64,000 nucleotides of DNA, from assembly GCA_964249735.1 (NCBI GenBank), contig CAXUDP010000001.1, positions 30,935 to 94,934 of the forward strand. Reading direction: 5' to 3'. The position numbers and the translations under genes are program-made. The notes beneath the pieces were generated by a model. The model did no database searches. It was given only the letters and a program-made list of their open reading frames with translations, and was not told the origin of the DNA. Numbering within the stretch: the first letter of the stretch is position 1; the number at the start of each line of letters is the position of its first letter. Positions 54,443 to 63,582 of this stretch are shown one piece after another. The DNA is from Lichenicola sp964249735. GTDB taxonomy: Bacteria; Pseudomonadota; Alphaproteobacteria; Acetobacterales; Acetobacteraceae.

Positions 54443-56653
54443 TCAGATGTTGAGGCCTGGATCCGCACGACGCGGCAACGGCACGTCGGACGCGAAGCGT
54501 GGCTCAGGATCGAGTGCTGTCAGCGTCGGCCAATGGCGAAGCAGAAGCTCGATCTTGTCCAGGATCCGTCGGACATCGGCAATCTCGCGCGCCATCCGTG
54601 CCGAAGCCGCCAGCCCCTCATGCGACGGCTCGCCGGACAGGAGCCTGGCGCCCACCGAAATGCGCAACGCGCCTGCCATGGCGCCGTCGAGCCGGTCGTC
54701 CGCCACCGGTGCCGGCTGCCCGATATGGCAAAGCAGCCGGGCCAGCATACGGTCGGCATCGTCCGCCGTCTCAGGCAGCGCTCGCGACACGTCGGCATTG
54801 AGCCATCGGTAGACCAGCCGCGCCCGTGCCATGTCCAGCGGCCGCTGCACGCCATCCAGGCCGGGTGCCAATACCAGGAAGCTGCGTATGGTCTGCAGCT
54901 GGTCCCAGCAGGCCTGGTCGGCAGGTCCCGGCGTTCGACGCGCCGGCGCCGGCACCTCGATCGCTGCGACATGGGAGCTGGCCGCGATCGCCTCCTCCAC
55001 GCCGGCGATGAAGGCGGTCGTCCGCTGCAGCGCCAGCCGTTCCGGCACCAGGGCGAAGGCGGCCATTTCCGCGAGCGCAGCCTGCCAGCGCAGCACCATG
55101 CCCAGATTGACCGAGCCGTCCGCAAAGGCGCTTGTCGCACCAGGCGGCCAGTCGGCGATGCCGCCATAGTCGGCCAGTCCTTCCGGCAACCGCCCCGGTC
55201 CGTGCAGACGGGCTGCCAGGCGCGGGGGCAGCAGCAGCGCGCCGCAGAACGGCGGTCCGGTGAAGAACTTCGAGCCGGTGATCATCACCATCCAGCCGCG
55301 GGCGATATAATCCTGCACGCGGCTGCGATCGAGACGCGTCTGGCACGCATCGACCACCACCTCCAGCCGCTCACCGAGACGCGCCTGCAGGATCTCCAGG
55401 CAGTCCAGGCTCGGTGCGAGCAGGCCTGTCTTGGACAGGTCGAGCCGGTGAAGCAGCACCGTTCGCCCTGTCTCCTTCTCGGCTTCGGCCAGCTCGATGC
55501 AGGCGGCATCGACATCCGCAGGCGGCAGCAGGCGGCCGGCGCCATCGCGGATCGGAACGGACAGCACCCGCGTGTCGGTGGGAAATCCTTTGATCCATCC
55601 ACCCTTGGCCACCGGCCGGCCGCGTGCGGTATCGGAGGCGAAATGTCGTCCTGCCGCTGCCAGCGGCACCCCCGCTCCGGTTTCCTCGGGCGCCAGCAGC
55701 ACGTTGCTGATCGGCCGCCGGATCGGCATCCACGGCGTGTCGGGCAGGCAGCACACGGCCAGGGCCGCCATCTCGCTGTCGGTGCCCGAAGCCGCCAGCA
55801 CGATGCCGGACGGGTCGGGCGTTCCGTAATGTCGGCTGATCGCGTCCCGCACCCGCTCGGTTTCGCGGACCAGCTCCTCGGGAAGCCGACCGCCAAGTGC
55901 CGCGATCGCCACTCGCTTGCGTGCCGCCTCGGCGCCCGCAAAGCCCCGTTCGGACAAGGACGAAGCGGTCGATGACGCAAAGGTGACCGCCCAGGGACGT
56001 GGGCGGTGGCTGCATCCGTAATGGTTGAGCCCGGTTCGTGGATCGACCGCGAGCCTGGCATCGCCTCCGGTGGCCATCAGCGTTTCCGCCGGGCCGAGCT
56101 GATCCCAGCAGGCGGACAGCGCCCGCACCACGCCATCTGGCACGATGCTGTCGTCCTGGCCCGTTCGTTCGGCACGGAGCAGCCGATAGGTGGCGCCCTG
56201 CAGATGACGGATCCTGGCCCATACCACGCTCAGCGTTCCGGCATCCGGGATGGCCGGTCCGGCCATCGACCCGAGCCAGGAGACGGGGGCGGGTGGCGCT
56301 TCCGCATCGGTCGGTGCCGCATCCAGAAGCCAGAACCGGGCGGCGGTGCGGGCCGCGCACAAGCCGGCCAGGATCGGCAGGTCCAAGGCGGCCGTTCCGT
56401 CCTCCCCTGCCGCCGCGAGCTGGATGGAAGCGTCCAGAAGCATGGACAGCTCGAGCGCATGGCGGATGTGGAATGCGCAGACCCGCTCCTCGCCAAGGCA
56501 GGCGGCGCCCAGCACGACCTGTCCCTCCGGATCAGCCCGGAACGCGCTGTCGAGGGTGGCGTCGAACACGATCCGCTGGCGGTCAGCGACCACACGCAGG
56601 TCCGGGCGCTCGAGCGCGGTTAGAAGCCGGGTGTTCAGGTTCTCGGCAAACAC
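54443..56653 (-). CDS. large fold-type I PLP-dependent protein of unknown function
   Basis: 736 residues from a GTG with GGAAGGA upstream. Residues 1-200 are a domain I cannot assign. From about 205 it resembles class V aminotransferase/cysteine desulfurase enzymes: SGTDSEMAALAV at 289-300, VVVDACQTRLDRSRVQDY with Asp435 and Gln438, and the Schiff-base lysine Lys462 in ITGSKFFTGPPFCGALLLP. The C-terminal 180 residues carry another helical segment. Far longer than ordinary class V enzymes (about 400). The reaction is unknown; a histidine phosphatase follows. Confidence 0.75.
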   Translation of the reverse strand: MFAENLNTRLLTALERPDLRVVADRQRIVFDATLDSAFRADPEGQVVLGAACLGEERVCAFHIRHALELSMLLDASIQLAAAGEDGTAALDLPILAGLCAARTAARFWLLDAAPTDAEAPPAPVSWLGSMAGPAIPDAGTLSVVWARIRHLQGATYRLLRAERTGQDDSIVPDGVVRALSACWDQLGPAETLMATGGDARLAVDPRTGLNHYGCSHRPRPWAVTFASSTASSLSERGFAGAEAARKRVAIAALGGRLPEELVRETERVRDAISRHYGTPDPSGIVLAASGTDSEMAALAVCCLPDTPWMPIRRPISNVLLAPEETGAGVPLAAAGRHFASDTARGRPVAKGGWIKGFPTDTRVLSVPIRDGAGRLLPPADVDAACIELAEAEKETGRTVLLHRLDLSKTGLLAPSLDCLEILQARLGERLEVVVDACQTRLDRSRVQDYIARGWMVMITGSKFFTGPPFCGALLLPPRLAARLHGPGRLPEGLADYGGIADWPPGATSAFADGSVNLGMVLRWQAALAEMAAFALVPERLALQRTTAFIAGVEEAIAASSHVAAIEVPAPARRTPGPADQACWDQLQTIRSFLVLAPGLDGVQRPLDMARARLVYRWLNADVSRALPETADDADRMLARLLCHIGQPAPVADDRLDGAMAGALRISVGARLLSGEPSHEGLAASARMAREIADVRRILDKIELLLRHWPTLTALDPEPRFASDVPLPRRADPGLNI

Positions 56654-56850
56654 CGTTGTCCTTCCTTGATCCGCTTGTCGGGATTTTTGTCACGATAACC
56701 GCTGTGTCCGACAAGGCGAAACAGCCGAAACATCCGGTTGTGGAGAGCCCTTCATCTGCACGTCCTGAGGTTGTGGTGGTTGCCTGGCGACCGTCGCACT
56801 GCCAAGCTGGAACCGACCAACCACCACTTCGCCCGGCATTGGACCTTTGA

Positions 56851-57906
56851 ATGCGGATTCTCCTCACCGGCGGTTGCGGCTTCATCGGCTCGGCGGTGGT
56901 CAGGCACCTGATCCGCTCCACCAGTCATTCAGTCGTGAATATCGACAGGATGACCTATGCTGCATCCGAGGACGCGCTGGAGGAGGCACTGCAGGATCCG
57001 CGGCACACGCTGGTGAAGGCGGACATCGCCGACCTCCCGGCGATGCAGGCGATCTTCGCCCAGCACCGGCCGGATGCGGTGATGCATTTGGCGGCCGAAA
57101 GCCATGTCGACCGCTCGATCGACGGGCCGGCGGTGTTCATCCAGACCAACGTGGTCGGCACCTTCTCGCTGCTGGAAGCGGCGCGCGGCTACTGGTCCAG
57201 TCTGGAGGGCGCGGCGAAGACCGCGTTCCGCTTTCACCACATCTCGACCGACGAGGTGTTCGGCGCGCTGGATGTCGACGATCCGCCCTTCACCGAGACG
57301 ACGCCGTATGATCCGCGCAGCCCATACTCCGCCAGCAAGGCAGCGTCCGACCATCTGGTGCGGGCCTGGTACCACACCTACGGACTGCCTGCCTTCGTCA
57401 CCAACACCACCAACAACTACGGCTTCTGGCACTTTCCCGAGAAGCTGATCCCGCTGGTGACGATCAACGCCATCGAGGGCCGCGAGCTGCCGGTCTACGG
57501 CGACGGCTCCAACGTGCGCGACTGGCTGTTCGTCGAGGATCACGCGAGCGCCCTGGTGCGGGCGGTCGAGGTCGGCGTGCCTGGCGAGACCTATGCGATC
57601 GGCGCCCGCCAGCCGCGTTCCAACCTCCAGGTGGTGCAGGCGATCTGCCGTACCCTGGACGAGCTGCGCCCGGATCCGGCCGGACCACGCGAGCGGCTGA
57701 TCCGCTACGTGTCCGACCGGCCAGGTCATGACTGGCGCTACGAGATCGACGCCAGCCATGCCGAGCAGTCGCTGGGCTGGACGGCACAGCACGACTTCGA
57801 GACCGGCATCCGGCGCACCGTGCAATGGTATCTGGATCACCAGGACTGGTGGGAGGCGATCCGGTCGGGCCGCTACACCGGACAGCGTTTAGGGACTGCG
57901 GCATGA
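56851..57906 (+). CDS. rfbB: dTDP-glucose 4,6-dehydratase
   Basis: 351 residues. NAD-binding LLTGGCGFIGSAVV (4-17), the catalytic TDE (133-135) and Tyr159-x3-Lys163 (YSASKAASD) are all in place. It converts dTDP-glucose to dTDP-4-keto-6-deoxyglucose, step two of dTDP-L-rhamnose synthesis. First gene of rfbB-rfbA-rfbC-rfbD, with rfbA overlapping its stop by 4 bases. It diverges from the PLP-fold gene across 197 gene-free bases. Confidence 0.96.
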   Translation: MRILLTGGCGFIGSAVVRHLIRSTSHSVVNIDRMTYAASEDALEEALQDPRHTLVKADIADLPAMQAIFAQHRPDAVMHLAAESHVDRSIDGPAVFIQTNVVGTFSLLEAARGYWSSLEGAAKTAFRFHHISTDEVFGALDVDDPPFTETTPYDPRSPYSASKAASDHLVRAWYHTYGLPAFVTNTTNNYGFWHFPEKLIPLVTINAIEGRELPVYGDGSNVRDWLFVEDHASALVRAVEVGVPGETYAIGARQPRSNLQVVQAICRTLDELRPDPAGPRERLIRYVSDRPGHDWRYEIDASHAEQSLGWTAQHDFETGIRRTVQWYLDHQDWWEAIRSGRYTGQRLGTAA

Positions 57907-58802
57907 CCACCCGAGCAGAAACCGGCATGAAGGGCATCCTGCTCGCAGGCGGCTCCGGTACCCGGCTGCATCCGATCACGCTCGCGGCCAGCAAGCAGCT
58001 GTTGCCGGTCTACGACAAGCCGATGATCTACTACCCGCTCAGCACGCTGATGCTGGCCGGCATACGCGACATCATGATCATCTCGACCCCGGCCGATCTG
58101 CCGCAGTTCGAGCGCCTGCTGGGCGACGGCTCGCGCCTCGGCGTGCGCTTCACCTATCGGGTACAGCCGAGCCCGGACGGCATCGTCCAGGCGTTCCTGA
58201 TCGCCGACGAGTGGCTCGGCCGGAATCCCTGCGCGCTGGCGCTGGGCGACAACCTGATCTTCGCCGACCACCTCGGCGTGCTCCTGCGCGCGGCGTCCGC
58301 CCGTCCCGAGGGTGCCACCGTGTTCGCCTACCAGGTGCGTGACCCGGAACGCTATGGCGTCGTGTCCTTCGACGAGAATGGACGGGCTCTGGAAGTGGTC
58401 GAGAAGCCGGCGAACCCGCAATCGAACTGGGCCGTCACCGGGTTGTACTTCTACGACAACCGCGTGCTGGAGATGGCCAGGCGGATCAAGCCCAGCCCGC
58501 GCGGCGAGCTGGAGATCACCGACCTGAACCGGCTCTACCTCGAGGAGGGCACGCTGCACGTCGACCGGCTGGGGCGCGGCTGCGCCTGGCTCGACGCCGG
58601 CATGCCCGACAGCCTGATGCAGGCGGGAACCTTCGTGCAGACCATCCAGTCCCGCCAGGGCATGCTGGTCGGCTGTCCGGAGGAGGTGGCATTCCGCATG
58701 GGCTTCATCGACGCCCATTCGCTGCGCAGCCAGGCCCGCAAGCTGGCCAAGACCGAGCTCGGCCGGCTGCTGCTCGAGCTCGCAGACGGCGTGCACGCCT
58801 GA
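57903..58802 (+). CDS. rfbA: glucose-1-phosphate thymidylyltransferase
   Basis: 299 residues; the ATG overlaps the rfbB stop. The nucleotidyltransferase signature GILLAGGSGTRLHPITLAAS starts at residue 11, with ALALGDNLIFADHL and EITDLNRLYLEEG downstream. It makes dTDP-glucose, the rhamnose precursor. An N-terminal extension of eight residues precedes the family Met-Lys-Gly start; a second ATG there is possible. Confidence 0.96.
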   Translation: MTTRAETGMKGILLAGGSGTRLHPITLAASKQLLPVYDKPMIYYPLSTLMLAGIRDIMIISTPADLPQFERLLGDGSRLGVRFTYRVQPSPDGIVQAFLIADEWLGRNPCALALGDNLIFADHLGVLLRAASARPEGATVFAYQVRDPERYGVVSFDENGRALEVVEKPANPQSNWAVTGLYFYDNRVLEMARRIKPSPRGELEITDLNRLYLEEGTLHVDRLGRGCAWLDAGMPDSLMQAGTFVQTIQSRQGMLVGCPEEVAFRMGFIDAHSLRSQARKLAKTELGRLLLELADGVHA

Positions 58803-58843
58803 GCCGTTTATCATCCGAACCGCTTGATCGAAGGAGAGCACTC

Positions 58844-59407
58844 GTGAAGGTCGAACGGCTCGCCATCCCCGACGTGATCCTGATCACCCCGTCCCGTTTC
58901 AGCGATAGCCGCGGCTTCTTCTCCGAAACCTACAACCACCCGCGCCTCGCCGCGGAGGCCGGGATCGACCTCCCGTTCCTGCAGGACAACCATTCCTTCT
59001 CCCGGGAACGGGGCGTGGTGCGCGGCCTGCACTGCCAGCTTGATCCCCATCAGCAGGGCAAGCTGCTGCGCTGCGCCAAGGGCGCGATCTTCGACGTCGC
59101 GGTGGATGCCCGCACCGGTTCGCCGACCTACGGCAGGTGGGTCGGCGCAGAGCTCACCGGGGACAACTGGTCGCAGCTGTGGATACCACCCGGCTTCCTG
59201 CACGGCTTCTGCACCCTGACCGACGACGTGGAGGTGCTCTACAAGTGCACCGACGTGTGGGACAGGGCGAGCGAGCGGGCAGTGATCTGGAACTGTCCCG
59301 AGATCGGCATCGAGTGGCCGATCAAGGAGGAGGAGGCGGTGCTGTCGGAGAAGGACGCGCAGGCGCCGCACTTCTCCGCAGCGCACGAATGGTTCCAGTA
59401 CCGATGA
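58844..59407 (+). CDS. rfbC: dTDP-4-dehydrorhamnose 3,5-epimerase
   Basis: 187 residues from a GTG with AAGGAGAG upstream. Cupin epimerase: FSDSRGFFSETYN (19-31), the catalytic His63 in VRGLHCQLDPHQQGKLLRC, and LWIPPGFLHGFCTLTDD with the catalytic Tyr region later (VLYKCTD). The rfbD ATG overlaps its stop by 4 bases. Confidence 0.96.
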   Translation: MKVERLAIPDVILITPSRFSDSRGFFSETYNHPRLAAEAGIDLPFLQDNHSFSRERGVVRGLHCQLDPHQQGKLLRCAKGAIFDVAVDARTGSPTYGRWVGAELTGDNWSQLWIPPGFLHGFCTLTDDVEVLYKCTDVWDRASERAVIWNCPEIGIEWPIKEEEAVLSEKDAQAPHFSAAHEWFQYR

Positions 59408-60309
59408 CGGCGCTTCCTCCCGGCGGGCCGATCCTGGTCACCGGCGGCAGCGGCCAGCTTGCGACCTCGCTGGTGCGCCTGGGTGGTCCGCGCATCCACC
59501 GCGTCGGCCGCCCGGCGTTCGACTTCGACCAGCCGGACACGATCAGGACGGTGTTCGCCGCCATCTCTCCGGTCGCGGTGGTGAACGCCGCCGCCTGGAC
59601 CGCGGTGGATGCGGCCGAAACCGCGGTCGAGGCCGCCACGCGCGCCAACCGCGACGGGCCTGAGCTGCTTGCCGCCCTGTGCGCGCAGGCCGGCATTCCG
59701 TTCGTGCACGTGTCCACCGACTACGTGTTCGACGGCGACAAGGGTGCGCCCTACGTCGAGGACGATCCCGTCTCGCCCACCGGCGTCTATGGTCGCACCA
59801 AGGTCGAGGGCGAGCGGGCTACGCTCGCGGCCAACCCGCGCACGATCGTGCTGCGCACCTCCTGGGTATACTCTGCGACCGGGAAGAACTTCGTCCGCAC
59901 CATGATCAATGCCGGCGAGAAGAATTCCACGCTCCGGGTGGTAGGCGACCAGCGCGGCGCGCCGACGGCGTCGGACGACCTGGCGGCGGCGATCCTGTCG
60001 ATCCTGGCCCGGATCGAGCGGGGCGGTTGGCACGACTCCTATGCCGGGATCTTCCACGCTGCCGGCGCCGGCGAGACCAGCTGGCATGGACTTGCGGTCG
60101 CAGCGCTCGAGGCGGCCCAGGCGCACGGTCGTGCCATGCCCGAGGTGGTCGCGATCCGGACCATCGACTGGCCGACCCCGGCACGTCGTCCTGCGGACTC
60201 ACGGCTCGACTGCGACAAGCTGGAGCGCGTGTTCGGCGTTCGCCTGCCGCCCTGGCGGGGAAGCCTGACCCGCGCGGTGGACGAGCTTCTGGCGCCACCC
60301 ACATCCTGA
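59404..60309 (+). CDS. rfbD: dTDP-4-dehydrorhamnose reductase
   Basis: 301 residues. NAD(P)-binding ILVTGGSGQLATSL (10-23), NAAAWTAVDAAE, VSTDYVFDGDKGAPYVEDD and the catalytic YGRTKVEGE (Tyr-x3-Lys) are visible. It reduces to dTDP-L-rhamnose, the last step. Coupled to rfbC. The product probably feeds the glycosyltransferase downstream and perhaps the one at 33668. Confidence 0.95.
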   Translation: MTALPPGGPILVTGGSGQLATSLVRLGGPRIHRVGRPAFDFDQPDTIRTVFAAISPVAVVNAAAWTAVDAAETAVEAATRANRDGPELLAALCAQAGIPFVHVSTDYVFDGDKGAPYVEDDPVSPTGVYGRTKVEGERATLAANPRTIVLRTSWVYSATGKNFVRTMINAGEKNSTLRVVGDQRGAPTASDDLAAAILSILARIERGGWHDSYAGIFHAAGAGETSWHGLAVAALEAAQAHGRAMPEVVAIRTIDWPTPARRPADSRLDCDKLERVFGVRLPPWRGSLTRAVDELLAPPTS

Positions 60310-60395
60310 CCGTCCACCTTGATGCGCCTGCCTGGCGCACCGCCCCTGGCCACGATGCCGTGGCTGATGCTCCGGCGGTATCCGGCCGTGGTGGC

Positions 60396-61343
60396 GTGCG
60401 TCGGACGGATGTCGAGGTCGCCGAACTGCTGCCGGTCGCGGTGCTGCTCTCGACGTTCGACGGAGCCCGGCACCTGCGGCCACAGCTGCAGTCGCTCGCG
60501 GAACAAACCTATGGCCGCTGGATCCTGTTCTGGCGCGACGACGGGTCAAGCGACGAGACGAGCGACCTGGTCGCCGCGTTCAAGGACGAGCTGGGTGAGG
60601 AACGCTGCATCGCGGTGACCACACCGGAGGGCCATCTCGGCATCACCGGCTCGTTCCTGGCCTTGCTGCGCCAGGTACCGCCCGGCCATGTCGTCGCCTT
60701 TGCCGATCAGGACGACGTCTGGTTGCCGGAGAAGCTGGCGCGCGGGGTTGCGGCGCTGCAGGCGGTTCCGGCCGACCAGCCGGCGCTCTACTGCGCCCGC
60801 CAGCGCCTGGTCGACGAGGACCTGTCGCCGCTCGGCTTGTCGCCGCAATCCGGACAACCGGCCGGCTTTCCAGCCGCGCTCACGCAGAACGTCGCCACCG
60901 GCTGCACCGTGATGCTGAACCAGGCCGCGATCGCGCTGGTGGCGGCGAGCGAACCACCGGACGGCACCCTGCATGACTGGTGGTCCTACCTGCTGGTCAG
61001 CGCAGCGGGCGGCCGGCTGATTGCCGACCCGGTGCCGGTGGTGCTGTACCGCCAGCACGCCGCGAACGCAGTCGGCGCCCCGCACTCGACGTTTCGCCGC
61101 GGGGTGATGGCGCTGCGCCGGGGTCCGGACGCGTTCATGCAGTTGTTCCGCCGCCACGTCGCGGGACTGCTTGCGGGTGGCCCGGCATTGTCCGCCGAGG
61201 CAACGCGTGACCTGCGCATCCTGGAGGACGCGCTGTCCGGCGGCCCGGTGGCACGGTTATGGGCGATGCACCGGGTTCGCAGCCTGATCCGCCGGACCAT
61301 GCTTGAGACCCTGCTGTTCCGGCTGTGGTTCCTGATCGGCTGA
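60396..61343 (+). CDS. family 2 glycosyltransferase (rhamnosyltransferase-like)
   Basis: About 315 residues from a GTG at 60396; a GTG at 60360 gives 327. The GT-A fold is visible: VAVLLSTFDGARHLRPQLQSLAEQTY, WRDDGSSDETSDLV and ADQDDVWLPEKL (DxD), then the DWWSYLLVSAAGG acceptor region. It resembles rhamnosyltransferases encoded with rfb genes, such as the RfbF group, but the acceptor is unknown. A C-terminal amphipathic stretch may associate with membrane. It sits 87 bases after rfbD. Confidence 0.85.
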   Translation: MRRTDVEVAELLPVAVLLSTFDGARHLRPQLQSLAEQTYGRWILFWRDDGSSDETSDLVAAFKDELGEERCIAVTTPEGHLGITGSFLALLRQVPPGHVVAFADQDDVWLPEKLARGVAALQAVPADQPALYCARQRLVDEDLSPLGLSPQSGQPAGFPAALTQNVATGCTVMLNQAAIALVAASEPPDGTLHDWWSYLLVSAAGGRLIADPVPVVLYRQHAANAVGAPHSTFRRGVMALRRGPDAFMQLFRRHVAGLLAGGPALSAEATRDLRILEDALSGGPVARLWAMHRVRSLIRRTMLETLLFRLWFLIG

Positions 61344-61360
61344 GGCGGAGGAAACCGGCC

Positions 61361-61804
61361 ATGAGCAGGAACACGATCGGCCTGATCTGGGTAGGCGGCT
61401 TGCTGGCGGCGGTGCTGTTGACGGTGGTCGGGCCTGGTGCGCTCGGAACGGAGCTGGGCCTGGCGCTGGACCGGCTGGTGGACAGCACCACGCTTGCGCT
61501 GGCGCAGGTGGGCGATCCCTTGCGGGAGATGATCCGCGGCTTCGCCATCGCTGCCTATGGGGTGTTCATCGCCTTGTGCGTCGTGGCGCGGCGCCGCCGC
61601 CTGCCGGCGATGACGACGGCGGTCGTGGTGACGCTCGTGTTCCTGTTCCTGGTCGGCGCCCCGCGCGGGTGGGGACATTCGCTGCAGGGCGCACACTGGT
61701 TCCTGGCCTTGCTGCTGAACCTGGCTGCGTCCCTGCTGATGACGCGTCGGCTGATCGCGGGATGGCCTCCGGGCGGAGGCGCCGGCCGACGCTTCGGCGC
61801 CTGA
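61361..61804 (+). CDS. small membrane protein, uncharacterised
   Basis: 147 residues from the ATG at 61361, preceded by GGAGGAAA. Four hydrophobic segments are visible (around 6-25, 60-78, 85-102 and 115-132) with a basic C-terminus. No family recognised. It follows the glycosyltransferase by 17 bases and may belong to the rhamnose transcript. Confidence 0.7.
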   Translation: MSRNTIGLIWVGGLLAAVLLTVVGPGALGTELGLALDRLVDSTTLALAQVGDPLREMIRGFAIAAYGVFIALCVVARRRRLPAMTTAVVVTLVFLFLVGAPRGWGHSLQGAHWFLALLLNLAASLLMTRRLIAGWPPGGGAGRRFGA

Positions 61805-61863
61805 AGACAGGGTGCGGTGCCGTCGCCTTGCCGGCCGCTGGGCATCGCTCCATCCTTGTCTGC

Positions 61864-62805
61864 ATGACGGTCGTCCTTTTCACCCATCTTGCCTGTCTGG
61901 CGCACGAGCCGGGAGCCGGACATCCCGAATGTCCCGACCGCCTGCGGGCGGTGCTGGCCGCCCTGGATCACCCGGACTTCGCTGGCCTGCGTCGCGAGGA
62001 GGCACCGCAGGCGAGCCTCGAGCAGCTGGCGCTGGCGCATCCTGCCGACTACATCGCGCAGGTCCTGGCGATCCAACCGTCTCCGGGCGACATCGTGCGC
62101 CTGGACGCCGACACCGTCATGAGCGGCGGCAGCGCAGAAGCCGCACGTCGTGCGACGGGCGGTGCCTGTGCGGCCGTCGATCTGGTCATGGCCGGGCAGG
62201 CCGGGAGCGCCTTCGTGGCGGTGCGGCCGCCGGGGCACCATGCAGAGGCCGCACAGGCAATGGGCTTCTGCCTGTTCGGCAGCGTCGCCATCGCGGCACT
62301 GCACGCTCGCGCACGGTGGGATGTGCGCCGGATCGCGATCGTCGATTTCGACGTGCACCACGGCAACGGCACGCAGGCGATGCTGCAGGACGATCCGCAG
62401 ATGTTCTTCGCCAGCAGCCACCAGTCTCCCTGCTATCCGGGAACGGGCGCTGCGTCCGAAACCGGGGTCGACCGCAACGTGGTCAACCTGCCGTTGTCGC
62501 CTGGCACCGGATCGGCGGGGTTCAGGCAGGGCTGGCGCGACGTGATCCTGCCGGCGCTGGACCGGTTCGGCCCCGAGCTTCTGCTCGTTTCGGCCGGGTT
62601 CGATGCCCACCGCGCCGACCCGCTGGCCCAGCTGGAGCTCGAAGCCGACGATTTCGGTTGGGTCACCGCAGCCCTGCTCGACATCACCCATCGGCACTGC
62701 CGAGGCCGTCTCGTTTCGGTGCTCGAAGGCGGCTACGATCTCGACGCCCTGGCACTGTCGGCGGCGGCGCATGTGCGGGCGCTGATGCAACCGCGGTTCG
62801 GCTAG
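61864..62805 (+). CDS. histone deacetylase family protein
   Basis: 313 residues from the ATG at 61864. The zinc amidohydrolase signature is complete: GHPECPDRLRAVLAAL at 19-34, RPPGHHAEAAQAMGFC (121-136), the zinc residues in IVDFDVHHGNGTQ (159-171) and VSAGFDAHRADPLA near the C-terminus. Bacterial members include acetoin-utilisation AcuC and acetylpolyamine deacetylases, which remove acetyl groups from small amines or protein lysines. The substrate is not determinable. It ends at a strong hairpin. Confidence 0.92.
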   Translation: MTVVLFTHLACLAHEPGAGHPECPDRLRAVLAALDHPDFAGLRREEAPQASLEQLALAHPADYIAQVLAIQPSPGDIVRLDADTVMSGGSAEAARRATGGACAAVDLVMAGQAGSAFVAVRPPGHHAEAAQAMGFCLFGSVAIAALHARARWDVRRIAIVDFDVHHGNGTQAMLQDDPQMFFASSHQSPCYPGTGAASETGVDRNVVNLPLSPGTGSAGFRQGWRDVILPALDRFGPELLLVSAGFDAHRADPLAQLELEADDFGWVTAALLDITHRHCRGRLVSVLEGGYDLDALALSAAAHVRALMQPRFG

Positions 62806-62811
62806 ATCGGG

Positions 62812-62837
62812 GGATGGCGGATTCTGCTCCGCCATCC
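62812..62837. terminator. hairpin terminator between convergent genes
   Basis: A perfect 10-bp stem, GGATGGCGGA with TCCGCCATCC, over a 6-base loop. It starts 7 bases after the deacetylase stop and ends just before the end of the convergent Gln-rich gene, so it probably serves both directions. Confidence 0.7.
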
Positions 62838-62847
62838 GGCGCCGGTT

Positions 62848-63288
62848 CTAGAAGATCTTGTTGATCAGGTCGTCGCCAATCCCGAAGCCGGCGCCCATCT
62901 CGATTGCGCGGCCGAAGCCGGAGTTGAGGAAGCCGCCCAGCATGCCGCGGCCTTGCTGCTGTGGCGGTGCATAGCCGGGCTGTGGCTGCTGATAGGCGGC
63001 TTGTCCCCATCCCTGCTGCTGCTGTGGCGGCGGAGCCATCTGGTTCTGCATCTGCGCCTCGTTGGCGACGAAGCCATGCAGCGCCTGCAACAGGTTGGAC
63101 ACCTGGTCCTGCTCGGAGCGGAAGGCGAGCGCCAGTTCCCGCAGGTCGAGAAGCCATTCCCGTGCTTGCTGGTCACCGCCCTGGGCAGCCGCCTGCAACT
63201 TGCCGCCGAGCAATTGCAGCGCCTGGGCCGTCTGCTGGGACTGTCCCTGGAGCTGCTGGTATTGCTGGTCGATCGTTTGCACATCCAT
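62848..63288 (-). CDS. Gln-rich uncharacterised protein
   Basis: 146 residues. N-terminal half is a helical, Gln- and Leu-rich region (TIDQQYQQLQGQSQQTAQALQLLGG) that could form a coiled coil; the middle is a QPQ/PPQQQ low-complexity segment; the last 35 residues are Gly-rich with GMLGGFLNSGFGRAIEMGAGFGIGDDLINKIF, which resembles tails of small alphaproteobacterial proteins annotated only as hypothetical. Function unknown. Confidence 0.7.
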   Translation of the reverse strand: MDVQTIDQQYQQLQGQSQQTAQALQLLGGKLQAAAQGGDQQAREWLLDLRELALAFRSEQDQVSNLLQALHGFVANEAQMQNQMAPPPQQQQGWGQAAYQQPQPGYAPPQQQGRGMLGGFLNSGFGRAIEMGAGFGIGDDLINKIF

Positions 63289-63429
63289 GCCGGGTCTCCT
63301 TGAATTCGATTGATGCAGCCAGCGAGCCGAAAGCGGAACAGGCCGGCCGGTGGTTCCCGCGGCGGGCCTCGTTTCAGCGCCCGGCCGGTTCTCCTGGCGG
63401 CGGTGGTATCGAAGAGGCTTGCTGTCGCG

Positions 63430-63582
63430 TCAGCGCCAGCCGCCCGGGCCCCGATCGTAGTAGCCGTCGTGCCGGTGACACCAGCTGAGGCCGAATGGGC
63501 CACATCCGCATCCGGCCAGCGTGGTTGCCACCAGCGTGAGGGCGAGCGCGCTCAGGATCCTGTTCGTGTGCCGCTTCATCAT
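63430..63582 (-). CDS. small Cys-rich lipoprotein
   Basis: 50 residues from tandem ATGs (63582 and 63579) after GGGAGAG. A lipoprotein signal (ILSALALTLVATTLAGC) is followed by a short mature tail with several cysteines and tyrosines (CGCGPFGLSWCHRHDGYYD). Probably exported and anchored. A longer frame to 63750 has no ribosome site or signal. Confidence 0.6.
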   Translation of the reverse strand: MMKRHTNRILSALALTLVATTLAGCGCGPFGLSWCHRHDGYYDRGPGGWR

